A stretch of DNA of 64,000 nucleotides from Pseudomonas fluorescens (GTDB lineage Bacteria > Pseudomonadota > Gammaproteobacteria > Pseudomonadales > Pseudomonadaceae): the NCBI RefSeq assembly GCF_902497875.1, contig NZ_CABVHY010000002.1, forward strand, positions 248,001 to 312,000. Reading direction: 5' to 3'. Numbering within the stretch: position 1 is the stretch's first letter; each line of letters begins with the position of its first letter. Positions 46,587-56,149 of the stretch are shown here, piece after piece. Both the position numbers and the translations under genes were made by a program. Under the pieces are notes generated by a model. That model made no database searches, was not told the DNA's origin, and was given only the letters and a program-made list of their open reading frames with translations.

Positions 46587-48470
46587 TTAAAGGAAACCGA
46601 TGGAGATCCATGGGAAACAGGCGACGATAATCAGCGCCACGATCAGTGCGGCGAGGTAGCCCCAGACGCGACGGATAACGTGGTCGGACGACACCTTGCT
46701 GATCGCGCAGGCGGCGTAGAAGCCGACACCCAGCGGCGGTGCGAACAGGCCGATACCCATCGCCAGGATCACCACCATGGCGTAGTGCACCGGGTGAATG
46801 CCGAGCATTTCGGCCAGCGGGAACATCAGTGGGCCGAACAGCACGATCGCCGGGATACCCTCCAGCACGCTGCCCAGAATCACGAAGGTGACGATGGTCA
46901 CAATCATGAAGCCGATGGCGCCGCCAGGGATTTCGCTGATCACATCCACCAACGATGCCGAGAAACCTGACTGAGTCAGTGCCCAGGCCATGGCCGATGC
47001 CATGCCGATGATCAGCAGGATGGCACCGGACAATGCCGCTGCCTCGAGCATCATCGGGTAGACCTTCTTGAACTCGATGTGGCGCATGAACAGGTGCATC
47101 ACCAGCCCGACCATCACCACGTACGCCACACCAATGGTGGAGACTTCGGTGGCTGTGGCCGCGCCTTCAAGCACCGCTACCCGGATCAGCAATGGCAGCG
47201 CCAGGGCCGGCAAGGCGATCATGAACGTGCGCACGACGACCGATAGCGGCGCGCGCTGAACATTCGGCCGCGCGTCCTTGCGTGAGCGCCACCAGCACAC
47301 CAGCGCGATAACCACCGTGGCCACCACTGCCGGCATCAGACCACCGATGAACAGTGCGGTAATGGAAACGCTGCACACCGCGCCGATGGTAATCAGCACC
47401 AGGCTCGGCGGAATGGTCTCGGTCATCGCACCGGTCGCCGCCAGCAACGCCGCCAGCTCTTCGGGCTTGGAGCCGCGTTTTTTCATTTCAGGGAACAGCG
47501 CCGGAGCGACCGCCGCCATGTCGGCGACCTTGGAACCGGAAATCCCCGACACCAGAAACATCGCACCCAGCAAAACGTACTGCAGGCCGCCCCGCACATG
47601 ACCGAGCAACGAGGCCATGAAGTCGATCAGCGTGCGCGCCATGCCGGACAGTTGGAGCACCACGCCCAGCATCACGAACAGTGGCACCGCCAGCAGCACC
47701 ATGTGCGACATGCCTTCGTCCATGCGGCTGACCACAATCGACAACGGTGCATGGGTGGCCAGCGCCAGGTACGCCATGGTTGCGGTGCCGAAGGCGAACG
47801 CGATGGGGATACCGCCGAATACACAGGCACCCAGCAGCACCAGAAAAAAGATGATCAGATTGTAGTTACCCAGATCCGCCAGCAGTGGCTGGCTGATCCA
47901 CAATCCGGCAGCCACGACCGCCACCACGACAATCCCCGCCATGAACTGGCTCACCGTGGAAAACCGCGCCATGCGCGAGACCGCAGCCAGCAGCATCAAC
48001 ACCGCGCCGACCGGCAAGGCCGCCGCACGCAAGCCGTCGGGAATGCCCAACGCCGGGGCGGTGATCCACATCTGTTCATGAGAATGCTGCATGGCCGGCG
48101 CGATGATCATCACCACGAACAGGCACACCACCAGCGCCGACAGGGTTTCGCAGAAACCGCGCCAGACTTCGGGCAACTTGTTTACCAGCGCCGACATGCG
48201 CATGTGTTCCCCGCGATCCAGGGCCAGCACCGCGCCGAACATGGCCATCCAGATGAACAGTGAAGACGCCAGCTCATCGGACCAGATCAGCGGGCTGTGC
48301 ATCACGTAACGAGAAATAACCCCCGCCAGCAGCACGCCGGTTTCGATCACCATCAAAGCAACGGTGATCACCCCGACCACATGCATGGTCCACGTATTCA
48401 GACAGACAAGCGCCCGGGCCGGCAGGCGCATGGAAGAAGTGGAGGCCACTGCCGCTGGCGCGCCCATCAT
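46587..48470 (-). CDS. TRAP transporter permease, DctQ-DctM fusion
   Basis: 627 residues. The N-terminal about 190 residues have four hydrophobic helices of the small DctQ subunit, with SRYVMHSPLIWSDELASSLFIWMAMFGAVLAL. The C-terminal about 430 residues are the large DctM subunit with some 12 helices (FGIP-type GACVFGGIPIAFAFGTATMAYLAL, VSGISGSKVADMAAVAP, TGAMTETIPPSLVLITIG, FAPPLGVGFYAACAISKV). It is a sodium-driven importer of organic acids working with a periplasmic DctP. Its start overlaps the dctP gene by 4 bases. Confidence 0.93.
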   Translation of the reverse strand: MMGAPAAVASTSSMRLPARALVCLNTWTMHVVGVITVALMVIETGVLLAGVISRYVMHSPLIWSDELASSLFIWMAMFGAVLALDRGEHMRMSALVNKLPEVWRGFCETLSALVVCLFVVMIIAPAMQHSHEQMWITAPALGIPDGLRAAALPVGAVLMLLAAVSRMARFSTVSQFMAGIVVVAVVAAGLWISQPLLADLGNYNLIIFFLVLLGACVFGGIPIAFAFGTATMAYLALATHAPLSIVVSRMDEGMSHMVLLAVPLFVMLGVVLQLSGMARTLIDFMASLLGHVRGGLQYVLLGAMFLVSGISGSKVADMAAVAPALFPEMKKRGSKPEELAALLAATGAMTETIPPSLVLITIGAVCSVSITALFIGGLMPAVVATVVIALVCWWRSRKDARPNVQRAPLSVVVRTFMIALPALALPLLIRVAVLEGAATATEVSTIGVAYVVMVGLVMHLFMRHIEFKKVYPMMLEAAALSGAILLIIGMASAMAWALTQSGFSASLVDVISEIPGGAIGFMIVTIVTFVILGSVLEGIPAIVLFGPLMFPLAEMLGIHPVHYAMVVILAMGIGLFAPPLGVGFYAACAISKVSSDHVIRRVWGYLAALIVALIIVACFPWISIGFL

Positions 48471-49498
48471 GCGAGTTTCCCGGCATATTTCTCGAGGATT
48501 GCCCAGGCGGCGTCGCCAAATTTCTCGTGCCAGTCGCCATAGTAGTTGGCGGTTTGCAGGCGCTGACGGAAGGGTTCGGGTGGCGACTCCACCAGTTCAA
48601 GACCTTGCTGCTTGAGCGTGTCGCGAATGGTGCCCTGCAACTTGGCCAGGTCATCGCGCTGAGCGAGCACCGCGGTATTGATGTGTTTGCTGACCACCGC
48701 TCGCAAGTCCTGCGGCAAGCGGTTGAAGGAGGCGCTGTTACCCAGCATCCAGAAGCCGTCCCAGACGTGGTTGGTCAGGGAGCAGTATTTCTGCACTTCA
48801 TACAGTTTCGCCGAAGACACCAGGGTAAGCGGATTTTCCTGACCTTCCACGATGCGGGTCTGGAGTGCCGAATACACTTCGGAAAAATTGATGCTGGTAG
48901 GCGCGGCTTCGAAGGCGCGGAAGATGGACATGATGATGGGGCTCGGAGGCACGCGCAGCTTCATGCCCTTGAGGTCCTCGGGAGTGACCACCGGACGGGT
49001 ACTGGTGGTGGTCACACGAAAACCGTTGTCCCAGATTTTGTCGAACGCAAACAGCGTTTCGGTCTTGGCGATCTCGGCGCGTACATGAGCGCCCAGCTCG
49101 CCGTCCATGGCATTCCACACTTGCTCATAATCTTTGAAGGCAAACCCGACTGCGCTGATCTGCACGGAGGGAACCATCGTGCCGAGGATCACCGGCGACA
49201 GTGCGAACATGTCGACGGCGCCGGAGCGCACTTGAGCCAGGGTATCGGTATCGCTGCCGAGCTGGCTGCTGGGGAAAATCTGGATCTGTACCGCACCGTT
49301 GGTTTCTTCACGAATCGCCTTGGCCATCTCCCGGGAACGCACATTCATGGAGTGGGTGATGGGCAGATTGTTGGCAAACTTCAGTTTGAACTCGGCGGCC
49401 TGGCTCTTGCCGCTGTAAAGACCGAGCCCGGCGGCCGCGACGGCGGCAGAAGCGAGGGAGGCCGTTTTGAGAAAGTTGCGGCGAGTAAAGTCGCTCAT
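48467..49498 (-). CDS. TRAP transporter substrate-binding protein (DctP family)
   Basis: 343 residues. N-terminus MSDFTRRNFLKTASLASAAVAA is a twin-arginine (RRNFLK) signal. The mature part has PSSQLGSDTDTLAQVRSGAVD, the conserved Arg in MKLRVPPSPI and VYSALQTRIVEGQENPL. It is nearly collinear with the orphan DctP at 30708. First gene of dctP-dctQM-SDR-dld, behind a sigma-54 promoter. The ligand is unknown; the downstream enzymes suggest a hydroxy acid. Confidence 0.92.
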   Translation of the reverse strand: MSDFTRRNFLKTASLASAAVAAAGLGLYSGKSQAAEFKLKFANNLPITHSMNVRSREMAKAIREETNGAVQIQIFPSSQLGSDTDTLAQVRSGAVDMFALSPVILGTMVPSVQISAVGFAFKDYEQVWNAMDGELGAHVRAEIAKTETLFAFDKIWDNGFRVTTTSTRPVVTPEDLKGMKLRVPPSPIIMSIFRAFEAAPTSINFSEVYSALQTRIVEGQENPLTLVSSAKLYEVQKYCSLTNHVWDGFWMLGNSASFNRLPQDLRAVVSKHINTAVLAQRDDLAKLQGTIRDTLKQQGLELVESPPEPFRQRLQTANYYGDWHEKFGDAAWAILEKYAGKLA

Positions 49499-49568
49499 TT
49501 AGTTCTCCTGACTTTATTGTTTTTATTGATCGATGGCCGTGGTGCCGACGATTGCATGCAAGTGATAA

Positions 49569-49585
49569 AGCAATTCAGGTGCCAT
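49569..49585 (-). promoter_or_regulatory. Sigma-54 (-24/-12) promoter of the TRAP operon
   Basis: On the minus strand: ATGGCAC-CTGAA-TTGCT; GG and GC are 10 bases apart. The predicted start lies about 60 bases before the dctP ATG. Confidence 0.8.
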
Positions 49586-49724
49586 GGACTGAAAAAGCCT
49601 CGAGCCTGTCGAAAAAGTAGCTCGTGTTTTTATCCAAGCCACTGTTTCTACGAAAGAAAATATAACTTTATTGAATGTATCAATTTCTTACAGCACGACC
49701 TGAACACTGGGTTGATGTAACAGG

Positions 49725-49764
49725 TGTCTCCTTTGAATTGTCGCCCCCAACCCCACAGGCGACA
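49725..49764. promoter_or_regulatory. Enhancer (UAS) for the sigma-54 activator, TRAP operon
   Basis: TGTCTCC (49725-49731), 7 bases, TGTCGCC (49739-49745), 12 bases, GGCGACA (49758-49764). About 140-180 bases upstream of the -24 element on the minus strand. Matches the layout at 38383-38421. The remainder of the 49499-49973 gap shows only the terminator of the next gene. Confidence 0.65.
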
Positions 49765-49882
49765 CCTGTAATGGGTCGACTCCGGCAGGTGGCGATCCAG
49801 TCACTTCTAGTAGGCTCCTATCAGCAAAAGAACTTCGATCTCGGGTCAGATGTCCCGGCGCACCGCGAGCGCAGCACCCATG

Positions 49883-49910
49883 AAAAAGCCGCGTCCAGAC
49901 GCGGCTTTTT
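49883..49910 (-). terminator. Intrinsic terminator of the MFS gene (bidirectional form)
   Basis: AAAAAGCCGCGTC-CA-GACGCGGCTTTTT, symmetric, about 65 bases past the stop of the MFS gene. Confidence 0.85.
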
Positions 49911-49973
49911 GTGTCTGAATATTGCCTCGTCGAAACTCAATAGTGGGCGCAACTCAGTTCAAATGTGGGAGCC

Positions 49974-51191
49974 TCAGGCTTTTTTGGTTCTTGGCAGGAA
50001 GATCGCCAACACCCCCAACAGCGGCAAGAACGAACACAGGAAGTACACGTACTCAATCCCGTGAACATCCGCCAGATGCCCAAGCAGCGCCGCGCCGATC
50101 CCGCCGAAACCGAACATCAAACCAAAGAATACTCCGGCGATCATCCCGACGTTACCCGGCACCAGTTCCTGGGCGTAGACCACGATGGCCGAGAATGCCG
50201 AGGCCAGGATGAAGCCGATCACCACGCTCAGCACACTGGTCCAGAACAGGTCCACATGGGGCAGCAACAGGGTGAACGGCGCCACGCCGAGGATCGAGAA
50301 CCAGATCACCGCCTTGCGGCCGATCCTGTCGCCAATCGGCCCGCCGAAGAAGGTCCCCGCCGCTACCGCGCCCAGAAACAGGAACAGATGCAACTGCGAG
50401 CTGGCCACCGACAGGTCGAACTTCTCGATCAGGTAAAACGTGAAATAGCTGGTAAGGCTGGACATGTAGAAGTACTTGGAGAACACCAGCAACCCGAGCA
50501 CCACCAAGGCACTCAACACCCGCCCTTTGGATAACCCATGGGTCGCCGCCTGACCTTGCTTGAGTTTGAAAAGGTTCAGGTGGTTGGCGTACCAGTGGCT
50601 GATGCGGTAGAGCACGAACAACGCAAAGACCGCGAACAGCCCGAACCAGGCCACGTTACCTTGACCGAACGGAATGATGATCGCTGCCGCCAGCAACGGC
50701 CCGAACGCCGACCCGGCATTGCCGCCAACCTGGAAGGTCGACTGCGCCAGACCGTAGCGCCCGCCGGATGCCAGTCGCGCAACCCGCGAAGCCTCTGGGT
50801 GAAAGGTCGAGGAACCAATGCCAATCAACCCCGCCGCCAACAGAATCAACGCAAAGCTGCCCGCCTGGGACATCATCAGGATCCCGATCAGCGTGCAGAT
50901 CATTCCGGCCGGCAGCAGAAACGGCTTGGGATGGCGATCGGTGTAATACCCGACCCAGGGCTGCAACAGCGAAGCGGTGAGCTGAAAGGTCAGTGTGATC
51001 AAGCCGACCTGAGTGAAGCTCAACCCATAGTTGGCCTTGAGCATCGGATAGATCGACGGCAGCACCGCCTGAATCAGGTCATTGATCAAATGTGCGAGGG
51101 CCACGGCGCCGATGATGCGCATGACCAGCGGGCTGGTTTGCCCAGCGGCAGAAGCCGTGGCGGTGGGGGTCTGAAGGTTACTGATAGCCAT
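49974..51191 (-). CDS. MFS transporter, fosmidomycin-resistance (Fsr) type
   Basis: 405 residues from ATG 51191 (GGAAA ahead); an in-frame start at 51245 is less well placed. Twelve hydrophobic helices. Fsr-like stretches: GAVALAHLINDLIQAVLPSIYPML, VGYYTDRHPKPFLLPAGM (loop 2-3 motif), GSSTFHPEASRVARLASGGRYGLAQSTFQVGGNAGSAFGPL and the second half with GGPIGDRIGRKAVIW. An inner-membrane drug or metabolite exporter by family; the natural substrate is unknown. Monocistronic. The 332-base gap to the chemoreceptor at 51524 holds no gene that I can see. Confidence 0.88.
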   Translation of the reverse strand: MAISNLQTPTATASAAGQTSPLVMRIIGAVALAHLINDLIQAVLPSIYPMLKANYGLSFTQVGLITLTFQLTASLLQPWVGYYTDRHPKPFLLPAGMICTLIGILMMSQAGSFALILLAAGLIGIGSSTFHPEASRVARLASGGRYGLAQSTFQVGGNAGSAFGPLLAAAIIIPFGQGNVAWFGLFAVFALFVLYRISHWYANHLNLFKLKQGQAATHGLSKGRVLSALVVLGLLVFSKYFYMSSLTSYFTFYLIEKFDLSVASSQLHLFLFLGAVAAGTFFGGPIGDRIGRKAVIWFSILGVAPFTLLLPHVDLFWTSVLSVVIGFILASAFSAIVVYAQELVPGNVGMIAGVFFGLMFGFGGIGAALLGHLADVHGIEYVYFLCSFLPLLGVLAIFLPRTKKA

Positions 51192-51523
51192 AAGAGTTTC
51201 CGTACAACAGATGGGTGCGCACTTGCAGGTGCGACAATGTGCCATTTTTCAGTGCAGCAAAGCCATCCCCTTAGCCTGCTAACGACTTTGTATTTTGCCC
51301 CAGAAAAGTAATAGCCGAACGCCATGGTCTGAATCTTGCCTTGCTTATCCGCTTCAACGCGGCCCCTTACAAAGGGACCGAGAATGGGAAGTTTCGCCAC
51401 AGGGCTCACCTCACAGTCCCCACACTGGTGAACTTTCCGAGGCATTTAACGAGGGCACAGGTCCAGGCCATACCGCCAGGACTGCACGTCATTGGTACGT
51501 AGTGCTCAGAGGAGTAGTCGGGC

Positions 51524-53581
51524 ATGCAGGCTTTTCTATCACCGGGAATCAGACTGCTCGGGCGCTTCGGCTTTGCCCGCAAGTTTCAGCTGTTATTTCT
51601 GCTGTTCATCCTGCCGCTGATGGGCAGCCTGTGGATGATTGGCCAGGATTATCGCGACAAGCTGAGCCTGATTTCCGGCGAGCGCGCCGGGGTTCGCCAG
51701 TTGCTGGCCCTCGACGCCCTCGATAACCTGCTCGCCGCCCAGCGTGACCGCGCGGCCCGCTGGCGAGCCCCGGAAACCAATCGTCAGCCAACGCCCGCGA
51801 CTCTCGCCGCCATGGCCGCATTCGACGCGGTTCAGCCCGCTCTCAACCAGGCAGCTACCGATCTCGGCACGGCTCTGCAAATCGAAGGTGCCGCTGGCGA
51901 CACGTTGAGTCGCTATCAAGCGCTCCAGGCGGCTCTCACTGGCCTGGATTCGAAGAGTCTGAGCAGCGTCGGCTGGTGGCCGGACGGTTACGAGCGCTTC
52001 ACCGCTGCATTGAGCGCGTTGCAAGCCCTGCGCGAGCAGATCGCCATGGATAACCGGCTGATCCTCGCCCCATGGCTGGAAACCTACCTGCTGACGCAAA
52101 TATCCACTCAACATACGCCGGACCTGATCGAACGGGTCGGTCGCCTCGCCAGCGTCGGTCAGGCTTCGGTGGTGTCCGGGCAATTCACCCTGCAGAGCCG
52201 CCTGCAACTGCGGGACCTGCGCAGCCGCATCGGCGATGCCCGCGAGCAGCTGGTGAAGACTGGCACCCTGCTCGAGGCCCGACTGCCCAGTGCCTTGCAG
52301 TCCTGGGCCGGACAATACCAGAGCAGCTTGAAGCTTCTGGACGAGGGCCTCAAAGTGCTGGATGACGGGGTCTTCGGCGGCAGCATCAAGCTCAAGCCGG
52401 AAGACTTCGAACGCAGCCTCGACGCCCTCCTCCACGACCTGGCGTCGCTACGTCAGCAGTCTCTGCAATCGCTGGACAGCCGCCTGGACTACTACCACGA
52501 TTCAGCCGTCGGCCAACTGATCCTGGTGGCGACGATCTTCGGCTGTTTGCTACTGGCCGCGCTGTACCTGTTTGTCTGCCTGCAGGCCTCGATCCGCCGC
52601 AGCGCCAGCGGCATTACCCTGTTGGCCGAAGCCCTGCGTGACGGCAATCTGTCCCTGCAGGTGCCGGTGCATGGGCGCGACGAACTGGCCGCCATCAGTA
52701 CCGCGCTGAATGTCGCCGTGGTGCAACTACGCACCAGCCTGCTCGGGGTCGATCACGAAACCCTGCAGCTGAGTGACGCAGTACAGGCCCTCAACGATCA
52801 CTCCAACGGCGCCTTGGGCGAAGTCGAAGCACAACAATTGCAGATCAGTCAGATAGCCGCGGCGGCGACCCAACTGGCCGCCACCTCACAAGGTGTGGCG
52901 CACAGTTGCGAACAAGCCTCCAGCAGTGCCCAGCACACCCAACGGATCGCCGCCGACAGTAGCCGTGACAGCCAGCGGACCACCGCCAGCATCCAGCAAC
53001 TCAACCAGCGACTGAACGACACGGCCGCAGCATTGGGTCGGGTCAGCGCCCAGGGCCAGCAGATCCAGCTAGTCGTCGATACCATTCGTGGGGTCGCCGA
53101 GCAGACCAATCTGTTGGCACTCAACGCCGCCATCGAAGCGGCGCGGGCTGGCGAACAAGGCCGGGGGTTTGCCGTGGTCGCCGATGAAGTGCGCAGCCTG
53201 TCGCAGCGCACCCAAATCTCCACCGCACAGATCGCCGACACCGTCGACAGCCTGCGGGCCACGGTGAGCGAAGCAGTGACCTTGATGGAAGCCGCTTGCG
53301 GGCAGGCGCAAACCGATGCTCAAGCAGTGACCGGGCTTGGCGAACGCCTGGGGGAAATTGCCAGCGCGGTGCAAGGCGTCACCGACACCCTGGCGCAGAT
53401 TGCTACGGCGGTTGAAGAACAGGCCTGCACCGCCGATGAAGTCAGCGGTAATATTCAACAGGTCGATCAAGCGGCCGTGCGCCTGCTCGAAGGCGCGCGA
53501 GCGGTGAACCGCGCAGCGGACACCCTGAGCCAGGGCAGCAAGGCGCTGAATGAGAATACCGGGAGGTTTCGCCTGAGTTGA
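51524..53581 (+). CDS. Methyl-accepting chemotaxis protein
   Basis: 685 residues. A first membrane helix ([20 protein letters not shown], about 24-43), a long helical periplasmic domain of about 290 residues without obvious Cache or PAS motifs (helical-bundle type), a second membrane helix ([21 protein letters not shown]), a HAMP region ([27 protein letters not shown]) and the MCP signalling domain with the hairpin tip [35 protein letters not shown] (split motif). No C-terminal CheR-binding pentapeptide is seen. The ligand is unknown. Confidence 0.92.
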   Translation: MQAFLSPGIRLLGRFGFARKFQLLFLLFILPLMGSLWMIGQDYRDKLSLISGERAGVRQLLALDALDNLLAAQRDRAARWRAPETNRQPTPATLAAMAAFDAVQPALNQAATDLGTALQIEGAAGDTLSRYQALQAALTGLDSKSLSSVGWWPDGYERFTAALSALQALREQIAMDNRLILAPWLETYLLTQISTQHTPDLIERVGRLASVGQASVVSGQFTLQSRLQLRDLRSRIGDAREQLVKTGTLLEARLPSALQSWAGQYQSSLKLLDEGLKVLDDGVFGGSIKLKPEDFERSLDALLHDLASLRQQSLQSLDSRLDYYHDSAVGQLILVATIFGCLLLAALYLFVCLQASIRRSASGITLLAEALRDGNLSLQVPVHGRDELAAISTALNVAVVQLRTSLLGVDHETLQLSDAVQALNDHSNGALGEVEAQQLQISQIAAAATQLAATSQGVAHSCEQASSSAQHTQRIAADSSRDSQRTTASIQQLNQRLNDTAAALGRVSAQGQQIQLVVDTIRGVAEQTNLLALNAAIEAARAGEQGRGFAVVADEVRSLSQRTQISTAQIADTVDSLRATVSEAVTLMEAACGQAQTDAQAVTGLGERLGEIASAVQGVTDTLAQIATAVEEQACTADEVSGNIQQVDQAAVRLLEGARAVNRAADTLSQGSKALNENTGRFRLS

Positions 53582-53731
53582 GAAGCCACCAGGCCGAGGC
53601 CTGCCAGTGCTTCCAACTCCGTCCCTACCACTGCTGACCGGGGGTTTTCGATAAACAGTTGATAGTGTAGATAAAATTTCAATAAAAACGCTTGACGCAT
53701 TTCCGTTATCGGCGAATAATGCGCGCCACTT

Positions 53732-53808
53732 GGCTACATAGCTCAGTTGGTTAGAGCATAGCATTCATAATGCTGGGGTCCGGGGTTCAAGTCCCTGTGT
53801 AGCCACCA
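53732..53808 (+). tRNA. tRNA-Met (anticodon CAT, elongator type)
   Basis: Acceptor stem GGCTACA / TGTAGCC, D-arm AGCTCAGTTGGTTAGAGC, anticodon loop TTCATAA (anticodon 53766-53768), T-arm GGTTCAAGTCC and encoded CCA. An Ile2 (CAT) tRNA would have a different acceptor stem, so Met is preferred. Confidence 0.95.
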
Positions 53809-53814
53809 AGTACT

Positions 53815-53848
53815 AAAAACGGCTTACCGAAAGGTAGGCCGTTTTTTT
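53815..53848 (+). terminator. Intrinsic terminator of tRNA-Met
   Basis: AAAACGGCTTACC-GAAA-GGTAGGCCGTTTT with a T-tract of seven. A near copy stands at 58012-58043. Confidence 0.9.
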
Positions 53849-54036
53849 ATGCCTGAGGAAAGGTAAAGCGCCAGATCGGGTCCAGCCCCTCCTCTGGGGC
53901 ATTGCTCATGTAAAGCACCCTGACTCGGCGTTGATGAGGCATAGTTGCAAGCAACACGACGCAATCAATGGCCAGGTAAGCCACAAAAAATGGCAAAGGG
54001 GATGAATTGCCATTTCATCAGGTTACAGGGAGTGTC

Positions 54037-55599
54037 ATGCCGCAACCGTCTTTGAAAACTCATATCATCGAAACGCCAACCACTGAAAAGCTTGAGTCCG
54101 GGCTCAAGGTTCGGTCTGCAATCCTTTTTCTGGTGGCGGTATGTCTATCGCTGGTGGCAGTGGCAATCTGGGAGAGTTGGAACTCGCGCCAGTACCATTT
54201 GCGTGACAAAGAAGTCGCGATGTCAAACCTTGCGCAGACCCTGGCGTCGCAAGCGCAGGCCTCAATCAAGCAAGCCGACACTGTGTTGTTCAGCCTGGTA
54301 GACCGTCTTGAAGTCGATGGCATGGGCCACGAGCAGATTCCCAGACTGCAACGCCTGCTCAGCTCCCAGCGCAGCGAGTTGAGACAATTGCACGGTCTGT
54401 TCATCTATGACGAAAAAGGCCGATGGGTAGCGAACTCGCGCGGGATCATCCCGCCCAAAGCCAATAACTCCGATCGCGAATATTTTATCTTCCATAAAGA
54501 GCATCCGGACCGCGGCCCGTATATCGGGCCTTCGATACGAAGTCGCTCTACCGGCGAATGGATCATGCCCGTTTCGCGGCGGATCAATCACCCTGATGGC
54601 AGTTTTGCCGGGGTGGTACTGGCGACCCTGTATCTCGACCATTTTCTTCAGCTGTACAACAGTATTGATATCGGCGCTAACGGCGTCATCAATCTGATAT
54701 CAGCCGACGCCAAAATCGTCATTCGCCGCCCCTTCAAGGACGCTGAAATCGGCACTAGCCTTGCGAGCGGTCCACTCTTCACTCAACTCTTGCCCAAAGG
54801 TCCTTTGGGTTCCGCAACCGTCAGATCCTCTGTGGACGGTGTCGAACGCGTAGTGGGTTATCGGCGACTCGATCAGTATCCGCTGATCATATTTGTCGCG
54901 CTCAACAAGGACGAGGCCCTCGCGGGCTGGCGACAGGGATCGTTGCTGAGTGCATCGATCGTTGCGTTTCTGCTGATGATTCTGGGGCTGCTCGGTTATC
55001 GGCTGATCAGGCTCATGAAGCAGCAAAATCACATCCAGAACGAATTACTGGGTGCTCAGGACAAATTGATCGAGGCCAATCGGACGCTGGAGTTGTTAGC
55101 CTTGGAGGACGCACTGACAGGGCTGGCGAATCGCCGTCAGTTCGACCTGTTCCTTCATGCGGAGATGGGCCGGGCCAGACGCAGCCAAGGAAGTCTTGCC
55201 CTGCTGATGATCGATGTCGATCACTTCAAACCCTTCAATGACAAACACGGTCATTTGGTCGGGGACAGCTGCTTACGCACCATCAGCGCGATCATACGGG
55301 AGAACATCAAACGGCCCGGCGATCTCGCTGCGCGTTATGGCGGCGAAGAGTTTGCCGTAGTGTTGCCGGGCACTGACTACGTCGGGGCATTTCTGATTGC
55401 CGAGAAAATTCGCCACGCCGTCCAGCAAGCAGGAATCGAGCACAACGAAAGCACCGAAGGCATAGTCACGGTCAGCCTTGGCGTCGCCGCCTGCAGCCCG
55501 ACATCGGAAGAATTACCCAATGACCTGATCGGCGCCTCCGACAAGGCACTTTACGTCGCCAAAGCCAGCGGAAGAAACATGAGCGTTATCGCTAACTGA
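54037..55599 (+). CDS. Membrane diguanylate cyclase with dCache sensor
   Basis: 520 residues from ATG 54037 (CAGGGAGTGTC ahead). A first membrane helix (AILFLVAVCLSLVAVAIW, about 29-46), a periplasmic double-Cache-like domain of about 240 residues (RELHGLFIYDEKGRW-type strands, DREYFIFHKEHPDRGPYIGP, ISADAKIVIRRP), a second helix (SIVAFLLMILGLLGYRLI) and a C-terminal GGEEF domain. The active site is GGEEF, and the product-inhibition site RPGD lies five residues before it. It makes c-di-GMP. Monocistronic after tRNA-Met. Confidence 0.92.
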   Translation: MPQPSLKTHIIETPTTEKLESGLKVRSAILFLVAVCLSLVAVAIWESWNSRQYHLRDKEVAMSNLAQTLASQAQASIKQADTVLFSLVDRLEVDGMGHEQIPRLQRLLSSQRSELRQLHGLFIYDEKGRWVANSRGIIPPKANNSDREYFIFHKEHPDRGPYIGPSIRSRSTGEWIMPVSRRINHPDGSFAGVVLATLYLDHFLQLYNSIDIGANGVINLISADAKIVIRRPFKDAEIGTSLASGPLFTQLLPKGPLGSATVRSSVDGVERVVGYRRLDQYPLIIFVALNKDEALAGWRQGSLLSASIVAFLLMILGLLGYRLIRLMKQQNHIQNELLGAQDKLIEANRTLELLALEDALTGLANRRQFDLFLHAEMGRARRSQGSLALLMIDVDHFKPFNDKHGHLVGDSCLRTISAIIRENIKRPGDLAARYGGEEFAVVLPGTDYVGAFLIAEKIRHAVQQAGIEHNESTEGIVTVSLGVAACSPTSEELPNDLIGASDKALYVAKASGRNMSVIAN

Positions 55600-55639
55600 C
55601 TGGCTCAATCACACCCGGTGAGGGGTGAATGCTGCTCCA

Positions 55640-55951
55640 TCACTGATGAGCCTTCCAGCGCTTCAGTTCCTCTTCGATGAAGTGATTGACCAGGTCGGCA
55701 TAGAGCTTTTCGATTGCTGCCGGGCTCAGACCTTCGGTTTCTGCCCACTCACGACGCTGGGCCAGCATCGCATTGAAGCGCTCCGGAGCCCGAACCGAGG
55801 TTTCCGAGGTTTTGAATGTCGACGCTGCCAGAACGTATTTGAAACGAGCGCCAAGCAGCTTGATGACGGCCCGATCAAGGAGATCGATCTCGCGTCGAAT
55901 ATCTTCCATGCCTTCACATTCGTCAGGGCGTAATTGATTGACGACTTCCAT
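55640..55951 (-). CDS. PchB-like isochorismate-pyruvate lyase / chorismate mutase
   Basis: 103 residues of the AroQ chorismate mutase fold: MEDIRREIDLLDRAVIKLLGARFKYV, FKTSETSVRAPERFNAMLAQR and the C-terminal LVNHFIEEELKRWKAHQ. Lengthwise match to PchB (isochorismate to salicylate plus pyruvate). Aligned active-site residues are Arg19, Arg36 and Lys47, as Arg14, Arg31 and Lys42 of PchB, but the position of Gln90 is Glu95. No pchA-like isochorismate synthase is nearby, so its place in salicylate or aromatic metabolism is uncertain. Start with a good context at 55951. Confidence 0.8.
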   Translation of the reverse strand: MEVVNQLRPDECEGMEDIRREIDLLDRAVIKLLGARFKYVLAASTFKTSETSVRAPERFNAMLAQRREWAETEGLSPAAIEKLYADLVNHFIEEELKRWKAHQ

Positions 55952-56149
55952 GTTGATAACTCCGGCTTATCTGAAAAAGCGTGGGTTGATGCGACCATCC
56001 AATTTAAACACGCAACGTCAGACTCCGTCATTTGACCGGCGACGTCGCCCCGCGCGTTGCGCCTGCCGCTGCCGGCCGATACATTCCCCCTCACGCAGTT
56101 CACAGCTGCGCCCGACAGCTCTTTTTTTCCAACGGACGGAGTGCCCCGC

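Noticed and set aside
30708-49764. Accessory locus as a prophage or integrative element
   Set aside because: No integrase, transposase, phage or conjugation gene, no attachment-site duplication at the nearby tRNA genes.
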